Translations under genes and position numbers: made by a program
Notes under the pieces: model-generated
Database searches by the model: none
What the model was told of the DNA's origin: nothing
What the model saw: the letters and a program-made list of their open reading frames with translations, nothing else
Shown here: positions 1 to 5,977 of the stretch, in pieces
Numbering within the stretch: position 1 is the first letter of the stretch
How the letters are laid out: every line of letters starts with the position of its first letter
From: Actinomycetospora sp.
GTDB taxonomy: Bacteria > Actinomycetota > Actinomycetes > Mycobacteriales > Pseudonocardiaceae
Assembly (NCBI GenBank): GCA_025925615.1
Contig: JAICLN010000123.1
Coordinates: 1 to 10,284 of the forward strand
Direction: 5' to 3'
Length of the DNA: 10,284 nucleotides

Positions 1-438
1 CGCCGCGGCGTCGTCGGCGGCGGCTACCTGCTGCGCCGCGCCACCGCGCGCCCCCGGATCACGATCGCCGCCATGGGCGCCACCGTGCCCGCCGCCCTGG
101 CCGCCGCCGACCGGCTCGACACCCTCGGCGTCCCCGCCGACGTCGTCGTCATCACCAGCGCCGACCTGTGCTTCCGCGCCACCCAAGGCCAGGACGGCGG
201 CGACCGGCGCGTCCTCGACGCCGCGTTCCCCGCCGACCGCGCCGCCGCGCTGGTCACCGTCCTCGACGGCCACCCCCACACCCTCGCGTTCCTCGCCGGC
301 ATCCACCGCGCCCCCGCCCGCCACCTCGGCGTCACCACCTTCGGGCAGTCCTCCGACCTCGCCAGCGCCTACACCATCCACGGCATCGACACCGACAGCA
401 TCATCACCGCAGCCCTCGACAGCGCCGAAAGCACCTGA
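1..438 (+). CDS. Transketolase/pyruvate dehydrogenase E1-like protein, C-terminal part (5' end outside window)
   Basis: The frame is open from base 1 to the TGA at 436-438, giving the last 145 residues of a protein that begins upstream of the window. The visible part fits the transketolase C-terminal domain of thiamine-diphosphate-dependent E1 proteins of the homodimeric pyruvate dehydrogenase type. Recognisable segments are GGGYLL near the start, ITIAAMGATVPAALAAADRL, ADVVVITSADLCFRA, VTVLDGHPHTLAFLAGI, then LGVTTFGQSSDL and YTIHGIDTDSI at the end. This domain helps form the dimer and contributes to the active-site cleft; the ThDP-binding domains would lie in the missing part. Family assignment is from recalled motif similarity. 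The true substrate (pyruvate or another 2-oxoacid) cannot be judged from this end alone. Codon use is normal for the window and there is no sign of damage. Confidence 0.8.
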   Translation, partial: RRGVVGGGYLLRRATARPRITIAAMGATVPAALAAADRLDTLGVPADVVVITSADLCFRATQGQDGGDRRVLDAAFPADRAAALVTVLDGHPHTLAFLAGIHRAPARHLGVTTFGQSSDLASAYTIHGIDTDSIITAALDSAEST

Positions 439-469
439 CCCGACGGGCGCGGCGGCGCGCGTCCTCATC

Positions 470-487
470 CCCGGCGAGTGAGCCGGG
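470..487 (+). terminator. Possible hairpin terminator after the E1-like gene
   Basis: CCCGGC at 470-475 and GCCGGG at 482-487 form a perfect 6-bp stem around the loop GAGTGA, 32 bases after the stop of the E1-like gene. No T-run follows, so it is only a candidate. Termination hairpins without U-tracts are reported in actinomycetes, but short GC stems also arise easily by chance here. Confidence 0.25.
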
Positions 488-541
488 AAGTCACCCGGAA
501 CGGACGAGACCCGCAGGCCGCCGGCGTGGCAGGTTCTGGGG

Positions 542-1078
542 GTGGCCCGAGAAGCGCCGGGCGGTGGGTTCGCCCTCCCGCCGTGGGGAAAGGTGGCGGC
601 CTCGGTCGGGCGGGCGGTGCTCAGCGTGGTGGCGCTGGGCACGCTGTACGCGCTGCTCCCGCTCGAGGCCGCCCCGATCGCCGTGGGGATCACCCTGCTG
701 GCCGTCGGCCTGCTGGGCCTCGGAGCGCTGATCGTGTGGCAGTTCGTGGCCGTCGGGAGCGCCGAGCACCCCGGGCTCCGGGCCGCGGAGGCCCTCGCCG
801 TCGCGATCACGCTGTTCGTCGTGCTCTTCGCCGCGACCTACCTGCGCTGGTCGGAGGACGCCCCCGGCGCGTTCTCGGAACACCTGACCCGCACCGACGC
901 GGTGTACTTCACGGTGACCACGTTCGCGACGGTCGGGTTCGGGGACGTCACGGCCATCTCCCCCGGCGCCCGTCTCCTCGTCACCGGGCAGATGGTGGCC
1001 GACCTGCTGCTGCTCGGCCTCGTGGTCAACGCCATGCTCAGTACGGCTCGTCGGGCTCGCGCGGCCCGCGATCGCTGA
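542..1078 (+). CDS. Two-pore-helix type potassium channel family protein (Ion_trans_2)
   Basis: This 178-residue membrane protein probably forms a K+-selective channel. Hydrophobic segments lie at about residues 22-40, 44-72 and 83-101. They are followed by a pore region containing VYFTVTTFATVGFGD (residues 121-135) and a last membrane helix at about 145-165. TVGFGD at 130-135 is the K+ selectivity-filter signature in its common bacterial GFGD form. The tail after the last helix is short and basic (STARRARAARDR), so there is no RCK/TrkA-N ligand-binding domain; as a multimer it would be a simple pore. GTG at 542 is the only start codon between the upstream in-frame stop (479-481) and the body of the gene; GTG at 593 is an alternative that would trim 17 residues. 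A G-rich run touches the start, but no well-spaced ribosome binding site is visible. The 3' end overlaps the convergent MFS gene by 41 bases. Confidence 0.85.
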   Translation: MAREAPGGGFALPPWGKVAASVGRAVLSVVALGTLYALLPLEAAPIAVGITLLAVGLLGLGALIVWQFVAVGSAEHPGLRAAEALAVAITLFVVLFAATYLRWSEDAPGAFSEHLTRTDAVYFTVTTFATVGFGDVTAISPGARLLVTGQMVADLLLLGLVVNAMLSTARRARAARDR

Positions 1079-2588
1079 CGGGCTCCCCCTCGGGGTCCGT
1101 CCGCTCCGGGTGCACCACCACGGTGTGCACCGTCGAGGCGGCGGCCGCCGCGTAATCGCCGATGTCCGGACGCGGGGGACGGCGTCCGGCCCGGACGACG
1201 AGCGCGATGCCGCTCGCGCTGAACAGGGTGAGGGCGAGGCACGCGGCGGCGAAGCCCGCGGCCAGCGCCGGTCCGGCGGCCACCCCCTCGGCCTGCCGGG
1301 CCGCCGTGACGTTGCCGTAGATGCCCGCCGCGACGGCGGTCATCACCGCACCCCCGACATACCGGGCCATGTTCGAGATGCCGGACGCGGCACCCACCTG
1401 GTCCGGCGTGACGCACGCGGTCGCGATGGCCGAGGACGGGCCGTTGGACAGTCCCAGCCCGAGCGCGATCCCGAGCAGGGGCAGCAGGAACGCGCCGAAG
1501 CCCCACGAGGCCTGCACCGCGACGAGCACGGCGAAGGACGCGGTGAGGACGACGAAGCCGACGAGGATCACCCGGCGCGTGCCGTACCGGTGGGTGAGCG
1601 GGGTGATCGCCGGGGCGACGAGGACCACGACGGCGGCCACCGGCAGCGTCGCGAGGCCGGCGACGAGGCTGGACATCCCCAGCGTTGCGGGATCCTGGAA
1701 GTAGAGGCTGACGAGCAGGCTGATCGCGGCGATCGCGCCGGCGCCGATGAGGATCGCCACCGTCGACCCGACGAGCAGCGGGTTGCGCAGCAGCCGCAGG
1801 TCGACCAGGGGCGCGCTCACCCGGCGCTCGACGACGACGAAGCCGACCGCGCACGCCACCGCGAGGAGCAGGCACACCAGCGTCGGCGCGGAGAGCCAGC
1901 CCCAGGAGGGGCCCTCGGTCATGGCGAATACGAACGGGACGAGCACCCCGGCCACGAGGACGGTGCCGGCGAGGTCGATCGTGCGGGGGCGGTCGGGGTC
2001 GGAGGACTCGGCCACGGTGCGCAGCGTCAGGGGGACGCACGCGAGCGCGATCGCGGCGTCGATCCAGAACAGCCCCTGCCAGCCGGTGGCCTGGTCGAGC
2101 ACGCCCCCGACGACGGGTCCGGCGGCGGCTCCCGCCGCGGCCGCGCCGCCCCAGAGCGCCACCGCCCGCATCTGCTCACGGCCGGAGGAGGCCACCGACA
2201 GCAGGCTCAGCCCGCACGCCAGGATCGTCGCCCCGGACGAGCCCTGCACGATCCGACCGAGGATCACCATCCAGCCCTGCCCGGCGAGGGCGATCACCAC
2301 GCACGAGGCGATGAAGACGAGCAGGCCGAGCAGGAAGACCCGGCGACGGCCGAAGACGTCCCCCAGCGCCCCGGAGGTGACGATGACCGCCGCCCCGACG
2401 AGCAGGTACCCGGTCACCGCCCACTGCAGGGCCTCGATCGAGGTGTCCAGATCGGCGGAGATCGAGGGCAGCAGGATGCTCACGGCCGACGTGTTGGCGT
2501 TGACGACGAGGGTCGACACGCACGCCGCGACGAGGACGCCGCGGCCCGGGCGGATGCCCTGCTCGGCCGTGGCCGGGGAGCCGGTCAC
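1038..2588 (-). CDS. MFS transporter, DHA2 (EmrB/QacA-like) drug exporter family
   Basis: This 516-residue inner-membrane protein has the length and motifs of 14-helix drug:H+ antiporters, which export hydrophobic or cationic compounds. The N-terminal part shows QWAVTGYLL (55-63), the loop motif GALGDVFGRRRVFLLG (73-88, MFS motif A) and the antiporter motif C region GAAAGPVVGGVLDQ (153-166) followed by WQGLFWID. After about residue 200 comes the central linker typical of DHA2 proteins. The hydrophilic tail ends in EPDEPY. GTG at 2588 is chosen because it overlaps the stop of the preceding DUF7144 gene as GTGA (2588-2585), the usual arrangement for translational coupling, and because the frame upstream of it is the antisense shadow of that gene. 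The substrate is unknown and no local regulator (TetR, MarR) is adjacent. The last 41 bases overlap the end of the convergent channel gene. Confidence 0.92.
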   Translation of the reverse strand: MTGSPATAEQGIRPGRGVLVAACVSTLVVNANTSAVSILLPSISADLDTSIEALQWAVTGYLLVGAAVIVTSGALGDVFGRRRVFLLGLLVFIASCVVIALAGQGWMVILGRIVQGSSGATILACGLSLLSVASSGREQMRAVALWGGAAAAGAAAGPVVGGVLDQATGWQGLFWIDAAIALACVPLTLRTVAESSDPDRPRTIDLAGTVLVAGVLVPFVFAMTEGPSWGWLSAPTLVCLLLAVACAVGFVVVERRVSAPLVDLRLLRNPLLVGSTVAILIGAGAIAAISLLVSLYFQDPATLGMSSLVAGLATLPVAAVVVLVAPAITPLTHRYGTRRVILVGFVVLTASFAVLVAVQASWGFGAFLLPLLGIALGLGLSNGPSSAIATACVTPDQVGAASGISNMARYVGGAVMTAVAAGIYGNVTAARQAEGVAAGPALAAGFAAACLALTLFSASGIALVVRAGRRPPRPDIGDYAAAAASTVHTVVVHPERTDPEGEPVSDRGPREPDEPY

Positions 2589-3052
2589 GGACGCCGATCG
2601 TGCCAGGTCACGATCAGGGCGTGGAGCACGAACACGTCCAGCGCCAGCAGGATGATCGACCAGATCGGGTAGGCCGGCAGCCACACCAGCTGGACGAGCA
2701 TGTTGATGGCCACCAGCACGACGGCGGTGCCCCGCGCCCAGCCGGGAGGGGCGTCGCCGAGCAGGGAGAGCCCGACGGCGAGGACGAGGACGCCGAGGAT
2801 CAGGTGGACCCAGCCCCATCCCCCGATGGTCAGCGCCAGGACCGCGCCCCCGGTGGCGACGAAGTAGACCGGGGTCAGCAGCGCGACCAGGCCCTCGATG
2901 ACGGCGAACCCCCCGACGACCGCCATCACCACGCCGCCGAAGCGGACCCAGCCCGTCCCGGGGGCCCGGTCGACGACGGCGTCCGCGCCCGCCCCGCGGG
3001 GGCCCGAGTCGTCCGCCCGCCCGGGCATCGTGGGCGGTTGTTCGGTGGTCAT
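2585..3052 (-). CDS. DUF7144 family membrane protein
   Basis: This is a 155-residue predicted four-helix membrane protein. A charged, disordered N-terminus of about 32 residues is followed by GWVRFGGVVMAVVGGFAVIE, a segment with VATGGAVLALTIGGWGWVHL, then ILGVLVLAVGLSLL, a WARGTAVVLVAINMLVQL helix, and LPAYPIWSIILLALDVFVLH near the end. The order GW-WGWxHLILG-WAR-LPAYPxWSIIxxALDV is what I recall for actinobacterial DUF7144 proteins, whose biochemical role is unknown. ATG at 3052 is well supported: GGAGG lies four bases upstream (ggatGGAGGcgccATG on the minus strand). Its stop overlaps the start of the MFS exporter gene by four bases, so the two are very likely co-transcribed and translationally coupled. 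A role linked to the exporter would be guesswork. Confidence 0.85.
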   Translation of the reverse strand: MTTEQPPTMPGRADDSGPRGAGADAVVDRAPGTGWVRFGGVVMAVVGGFAVIEGLVALLTPVYFVATGGAVLALTIGGWGWVHLILGVLVLAVGLSLLGDAPPGWARGTAVVLVAINMLVQLVWLPAYPIWSIILLALDVFVLHALIVTWHDRRP

Positions 3053-3141
3053 GGCGCCTCCATCCGGTTCGCCTCGCTGATCAGCGGCCACGGTCCGCTC
3101 CGGCCGGTCCGGACGCGTCACCCGCACGGGGTGAACCGGCC

Positions 3142-3463
3142 TCACACGGCCTGCAGGCCCTCGCCGATCTCGTGGACCACCCGGCGGTCGTGGTCGCGGG
3201 CCAGGACGTGCCGATCCCGACGACGAGGGCGAGCGGCCACGACACGACGTCGAGCGCGGCGAGTCCGCCCACCACGACGAGGAAGGCGGCCGAGCCGGTC
3301 GGCGGCCAGCCCACCGGCCCCACGAGGGGTACGTCGACGCGCCAGCCGCCCGCGGCGGGTCGTGCATCTGCCGGGTCCTGGGCTTCGACCGGGCCTCGGG
3401 CCACGTGACGACCGCCCCGTCGTCGACCTGGATGACCGTCCCCGCGCCCGACCCCGTGGTCAT
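3142..3463 (-). pseudogene. Small actinobacterial membrane protein gene, interrupted by two apparent 1-base deletions
   Basis: Three consecutive reading frames join into one sensible protein. Frame one runs from ATG at 3463 (alternative GTG at 3469): MTTGSGAGTVIQVDDGAVVT, then WPEARSKPRTRQMHDP. Frame two takes over at about 3343-3357: AGGWRVDVPLVGPVGWPP, then a helix with FLVVVGGLAALDVVSWPLAL. Frame three begins at 3211-3210: HVLARDHDRRVVHEIGEG, ending LQAV and TGA at 3144-3142. Each junction needs one added base. G/C third positions are almost unbroken along this path and lost outside it. The repaired product would be 107 residues: a soluble N-terminus, one or two membrane segments and a charged tail (VPLVGPV-PP-WPLAL-GHVLA-EIGE pattern). 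I recall similar small uncharacterised proteins in actinobacteria. It precedes DUF7144 by 89 bases on the same strand. It could be a true pseudogene or carry assembly errors in GC-rich sequence. Confidence 0.6.
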
Positions 3464-3610
3464 CGTCCGCACCGGACGACCCGGCGCCGTCGTTCCCGGC
3501 CGTCGCGGCGTCGCGGGCGCCGGATTCACCTGTCGCGGGTGAGCCGTCGGTCCTCGGCGACCGCCGACGATGGCGCTGGCCACCCCCGGCCGTCGCGGAA
3601 GGAGACGCCG
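3464..3610. promoter_or_regulatory. Divergent intergenic region between the leftward and rightward clusters
   Basis: These 147 bases separate the frameshifted minus-strand gene from the plus-strand cluster, so promoters for both directions are expected here. No convincing -35/-10 pair is visible. Two possible regulatory signals are present: the 14-mer CCCGGCCGTCGCGG occurs at 3495-3508 and again exactly 90 bases later at 3585-3598, and a small inverted repeat TCACC-N7-GGTGA lies at 3526-3542. Both may be coincidental in GC-rich DNA. Confidence 0.3.
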
Positions 3611-3691
3611 ATGCCACTCGACGACGCGGAGCGGTCGGTGGAGATCGCCGCGCGGATGCGGCGAGGGGAGGGACCCGGTGGCCGCCGCTGA
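3611..3691 (+). CDS. 26-residue ORF with strong ribosome binding site, overlapping the AI-2E gene start
   Basis: ATG at 3611 is preceded by GGAAGGAG (3597-3604) with a 6-base spacer, the best Shine-Dalgarno sequence in the window. The frame encodes MPLDDAERSVEIAARMRRGE followed by GPGGRR and stops at TGA 3689-3691. It overlaps the GTG start of the AI-2E-family gene (3678) by 14 bases in another frame. The N-terminal part is an acidic/basic amphipathic stretch and the C-terminus is Arg/Gly-rich; there is no membrane segment. I do not recognise a family. It could be a small protein, or a leader ORF whose translation delivers ribosomes to the downstream start. The GGGGAGGGA at about 3665-3673, inside this ORF, would serve as ribosome binding site for the next gene. 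Confidence that it is translated is moderate. Confidence 0.45.
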   Translation: MPLDDAERSVEIAARMRRGEGPGGRR

Positions 3692-4874
3692 CGAACCGGC
3701 TGACGGACCGGTCGCCACACCGGTCGCCACCCTCGGCGGTGAGCCGGGCGCCCGGTCGGTCCCGCGGGGGGTCGTGATCCTCCTCGGCGCCGCGGCCGCG
3801 GTCGTCGCCACCGCAGGGATGTACTCGGCCGCGTGGCTGCTCGGCCCGCTGATGCTCAGCCTCATGATCGTGATCGCGGTCTACCCGATCAAGAGCTGGC
3901 TGCTGCGGCACGCATGGCCGTCGTGGGCCGCGCTCCTGGCGCTCGTCGTGGTCATCTACGGGACGTTCGTGCTGCTCACGATCTTCCTGGTCGCCTCGGT
4001 GAGCCAGCTCGCCGCGCTGCTCTCGCAGAACTCCGCGAAGACCCACCAGCTGGTCACCGAGGTGAGCGCGCAGCTCGCCAAGGTGGGGATCGCCCCGGCC
4101 CAGGCCCAGGCGACCGCCGGCTCGATCGACCTCGGCAAGCTCGTGGGCGAGATCGGCTCGGTCCTTTCGGGCCTGACCTCGGTCCTGGGCAGCCTGCTGT
4201 TCATCCTCGCGCTCATGCTGTTCCTGACCGCCGAGTCCGGCGGCACCGCGCGGCGCATGGGCATGATCTCGAGCCAACGGCCCCACATGATCGGCGCCCT
4301 GGCGGGATTCGCGCAGGGCACGCGGAACTACCTCGTCGTGACCGCCGTGTTCGGGCTGATCGTCGCGGTGCTGGACACCATCGCGCTCCAGATCATGGGC
4401 GTCCCGCTGGCGATCCTCTGGGGGGTCGTCTCGTTCACCACGAACTTCATCCCGAACATCGGGTTCCTCATCGGGCTGGTGCCGCCGGCCCTGCTGGCGT
4501 TGCTGCTGGGCGGCTGGCAGCTCGCACTCGCCGTGGTCATCGTCTACTGCGTGCTGAACCTGGTGATCCAGTCGTTGATCCAGCCCCGCTTCGTCGGGGA
4601 CTCCGTGGGCCTCTCGGCCACGGTCACCTTCGTGGCCCTGCTGTTCTGGGCCTGGATCCTGGGGCCGCTCGGGGCGCTGCTGGCCATCCCGGTGACCCTG
4701 CTCCTCAAGGCGGTCCTCGTGGATTCCGACCCGCGCGCGCAGTGGGTCGAGGCACTGCTCGGCGCCGAGCCCTCACCCCCGAAGGAGCCGCGCCGGAGGC
4801 GATCGAGGCGGGCGAGCGCGGCGGACCGGGAACGGCCCGGGACCGACGGCGTGGCGGGCGTCGTCCCGTCGTGA
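3678..4874 (+). CDS. AI-2E/PerM family membrane protein
   Basis: This 398-residue protein belongs to the AI-2E transporter (PerM/TqsA) superfamily of multi-helix membrane proteins. Some members have been implicated in autoinducer-2 export or Na+/H+ exchange, but most have no known substrate. Residues 31-63 hold two N-terminal helices (GVVILLGAAAAVV, LLGPLMLSLMIVIAV). After the next helix there is a hydrophilic helical region at about 108-160 (SQLAALLSQNSAKTHQLVTE), as is usual for the family. The C-terminal half has the signature NFIPNIGFLIGLVPPALLAL (256-275), then QSLIQPRFVGDSVGLSATVT (298-317) and ILGPLGALLAIPVTLLLKA (327-345). A basic, disordered tail follows residue 365. GTG at 3678 is preferred: GGGGAGGGA lies just upstream and the frame before it is Arg-rich and unlike coding sequence. 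It is the first large gene of the rightward cluster, 14 bases overlapped with the small ORF before it. Confidence 0.9.
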   Translation: MAAADEPADGPVATPVATLGGEPGARSVPRGVVILLGAAAAVVATAGMYSAAWLLGPLMLSLMIVIAVYPIKSWLLRHAWPSWAALLALVVVIYGTFVLLTIFLVASVSQLAALLSQNSAKTHQLVTEVSAQLAKVGIAPAQAQATAGSIDLGKLVGEIGSVLSGLTSVLGSLLFILALMLFLTAESGGTARRMGMISSQRPHMIGALAGFAQGTRNYLVVTAVFGLIVAVLDTIALQIMGVPLAILWGVVSFTTNFIPNIGFLIGLVPPALLALLLGGWQLALAVVIVYCVLNLVIQSLIQPRFVGDSVGLSATVTFVALLFWAWILGPLGALLAIPVTLLLKAVLVDSDPRAQWVEALLGAEPSPPKEPRRRRSRRASAADRERPGTDGVAGVVPS

Positions 4875-5200
4875 GGTCAGGGGCGCGTCCCGACGGGGGT
4901 CGGGCTGCCGTCACGGCTCACACGCGGGGACGGGACGTCGGTGCGACGGTGCTTCTGGGCGGTCGGTTCGATCTCGTCACCGAGCTCCTGCATGCCGTCT
5001 CCTCGCGCGGTCCCGGGCCCGTCCCTGACCCCGACGCGGCCCTCCTGCCGGGCCAGTCTCCGGAGCACCGGCTCGTGTCCTCGTCCGACGGGGATGAGGC
5101 GGGGGGCCCGGGAACCGTGCCGCCGGCCCGGCGGCGGGACCGCTCATCCGCGGCGGACGACGCCGCCGAGGTCCGTGGCGCGGCGCACGGCACGGGATGA
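4871..5200 (+). CDS. Uncertain 109-residue ORF bridging the AI-2E and GAP-family genes
   Basis: This frame begins at GTG 4871, whose bases overlap the AI-2E stop as GTGA. It ends at TGA 5198-5200, overlapping the next gene's ATG as ATGA. It therefore fills the 322-base gap exactly, as in a translationally coupled operon. Roughly 83% of its third codon positions are G or C. The product starts basic, has one helix-like stretch (VGATVLLGGRFDLVTELLHA) and is then low-complexity, rich in Pro, Gly, Asp and Arg (SSSDGDEAGGPGTVPPARRR). No family is recognised and no ribosome binding site precedes the GTG. Against it: the same frame stays open far upstream as a shadow of the AI-2E gene, and a 38-codon antisense ORF with a good ribosome binding site (4993 to 4877) competes for the region. 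If neither is real, this is a 322-base spacer with no other recognisable content. Confidence 0.35.
   Translation: MRSGARPDGGRAAVTAHTRGRDVGATVLLGGRFDLVTELLHAVSSRGPGPVPDPDAALLPGQSPEHRLVSSSDGDEAGGPGTVPPARRRDRSSAADDAAEVRGAAHGTG
4877..4993 (-). CDS. Possible 38-residue antisense small ORF
   Basis: On the minus strand ATG at 4993 follows GAGGAG with a 5-base spacer (cGAGGAGacggcATG). The frame encodes MQELGDEIEPTAQKHRRTDV followed by a Pro/Ser/Arg-rich tail, ending at TGA 4879-4877, three bases past the convergent AI-2E stop. About 33 of 37 codons end in G or C. The reading is codon-register-aligned with the bridging plus-strand ORF, so one of the two probably inherits its coding look from the other. 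No family is recognised. Confidence 0.22.
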   Translation of the reverse strand: MQELGDEIEPTAQKHRRTDVPSPRVSRDGSPTPVGTRP

Positions 5201-5868
5201 ACGCCGACGTCGCCGTCCTCGGCCTGGCCAGCGTGGTGCGGCCGACGTCGCTCGCGGCGGTCTACGCGCTGCTCGCCGCCCGGGACCCGCGTCGCCTCCT
5301 GACCGCCTACCTCCTGGTCGGGGTCGGCTTCAGCCTGCTCATCGGCATCGCCGCCGTGACGCTGGTCCACGTCGCGGCGCCCCCGCCCCGCACGACGACG
5401 ACGGCCCACGCCGTCGTCGCGATCGTGCTCGGTGCCGTCGCCCTCGGGATCGCCGGCCGCCGCCTCGCCGTGGCTCCGACGCCGCGCCCGGCCCCCGACG
5501 ACACGGCGCGGGCACCCCGGGGCGCGATCGGGCGGCGGATGGCCGACCCGACGGTCCCCGTCGCCGGCGCGGCCGGGGTCCTCACCCATCTCCCGGGCGT
5601 CTTCTACCTCGCGGCGCTGGCCGCCATCGCCGCCGAGAACGCCGTCGTCCCCCGGGCCGTCGCCCAGGTCGGGCTCTACAACGCCTTCTGGTTCGCGATA
5701 CCGATCGCGGCCGTCGTCGGTACCGCGATCCGCCCGGACCGGATGCCGGAACTCGTCGGGCGGGTCGACGACGCGATCACGCGGCACCGGGGCGCGATCG
5801 TGACGGCCATCGTGGCGGCCGCCGGGATCTACCTCGTCGTCCGGGGGATCCTCGGCCTCGCCGGGTGA
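5197..5868 (+). CDS. GAP family protein (Sap / sulfolipid-1-addressing protein-like)
   Basis: This 223-residue membrane protein fits the SfLAP (PF11139) family. In mycobacteria, Sap is linked to transport of sulfolipid-1 and GAP to surface glycopeptidolipid; most actinobacterial members are uncharacterised. About six hydrophobic segments are visible. They include residues 4-26 (DVAVLGLASVVRPTSLAAVY, the usual start with a conserved Pro in the first helix), 34-60, 69-86, 119-145 (PVAGAAGVLTHLPGVFYLAA), 155-178 and 199-222. The cytoplasmic loop at about 88-115 is charged and Pro-rich. The second-half motif L-THLPGVFYLAALAAIA is typical. ATG at 5197 has no ribosome binding site of its own; the ATGA overlap with the preceding ORF would explain that if that ORF is translated. 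Membership of the AI-2E cluster is inferred from strand and spacing. Confidence 0.8.
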   Translation: MNADVAVLGLASVVRPTSLAAVYALLAARDPRRLLTAYLLVGVGFSLLIGIAAVTLVHVAAPPPRTTTTAHAVVAIVLGAVALGIAGRRLAVAPTPRPAPDDTARAPRGAIGRRMADPTVPVAGAAGVLTHLPGVFYLAALAAIAAENAVVPRAVAQVGLYNAFWFAIPIAAVVGTAIRPDRMPELVGRVDDAITRHRGAIVTAIVAAAGIYLVVRGILGLAG

Positions 5869-5977
5869 GGCCGGCGACGACCGCGGACGGCGACGTCGAC
5901 CGCGCCGTGGCCCCGCATCGTGGCCCATGGGGTCCCGGCGGAGTCGGTCACCCGATCGATTGGCGGATGATCAGCCG

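Noticed and set aside
168..731. Open plus-strand frame of 187 codons over the E1-like and channel genes
   Set aside because: The translation is nearly pure Arg/Pro/His, typical of a wrong frame in GC-rich DNA.
1110..2672. A 520-codon open frame on the plus strand across the exporter gene
   Set aside because: It is the antisense shadow of the MFS gene; the product is Arg/Asp/Gly/His-rich with no hydrophobic or family pattern.
2589..2819. Upstream extension of the MFS exporter to an ATG at 2819
   Set aside because: The extension is a Pro/Arg-rich out-of-frame shadow of the DUF7144 gene; the GTGA overlap start at 2588 fits exporter N-termini.
3081..4286. 401-codon minus-strand frame across the AI-2E gene
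   Set aside because: Only about 3211-3345 of it is coding-like (middle part of the frameshifted gene); the rest is antisense to the AI-2E gene.
4918..5928. 336-codon minus-strand frame over the GAP-family gene
   Set aside because: The product is Arg/Asp/Gly-rich low complexity, while the plus strand encodes a clear membrane protein.
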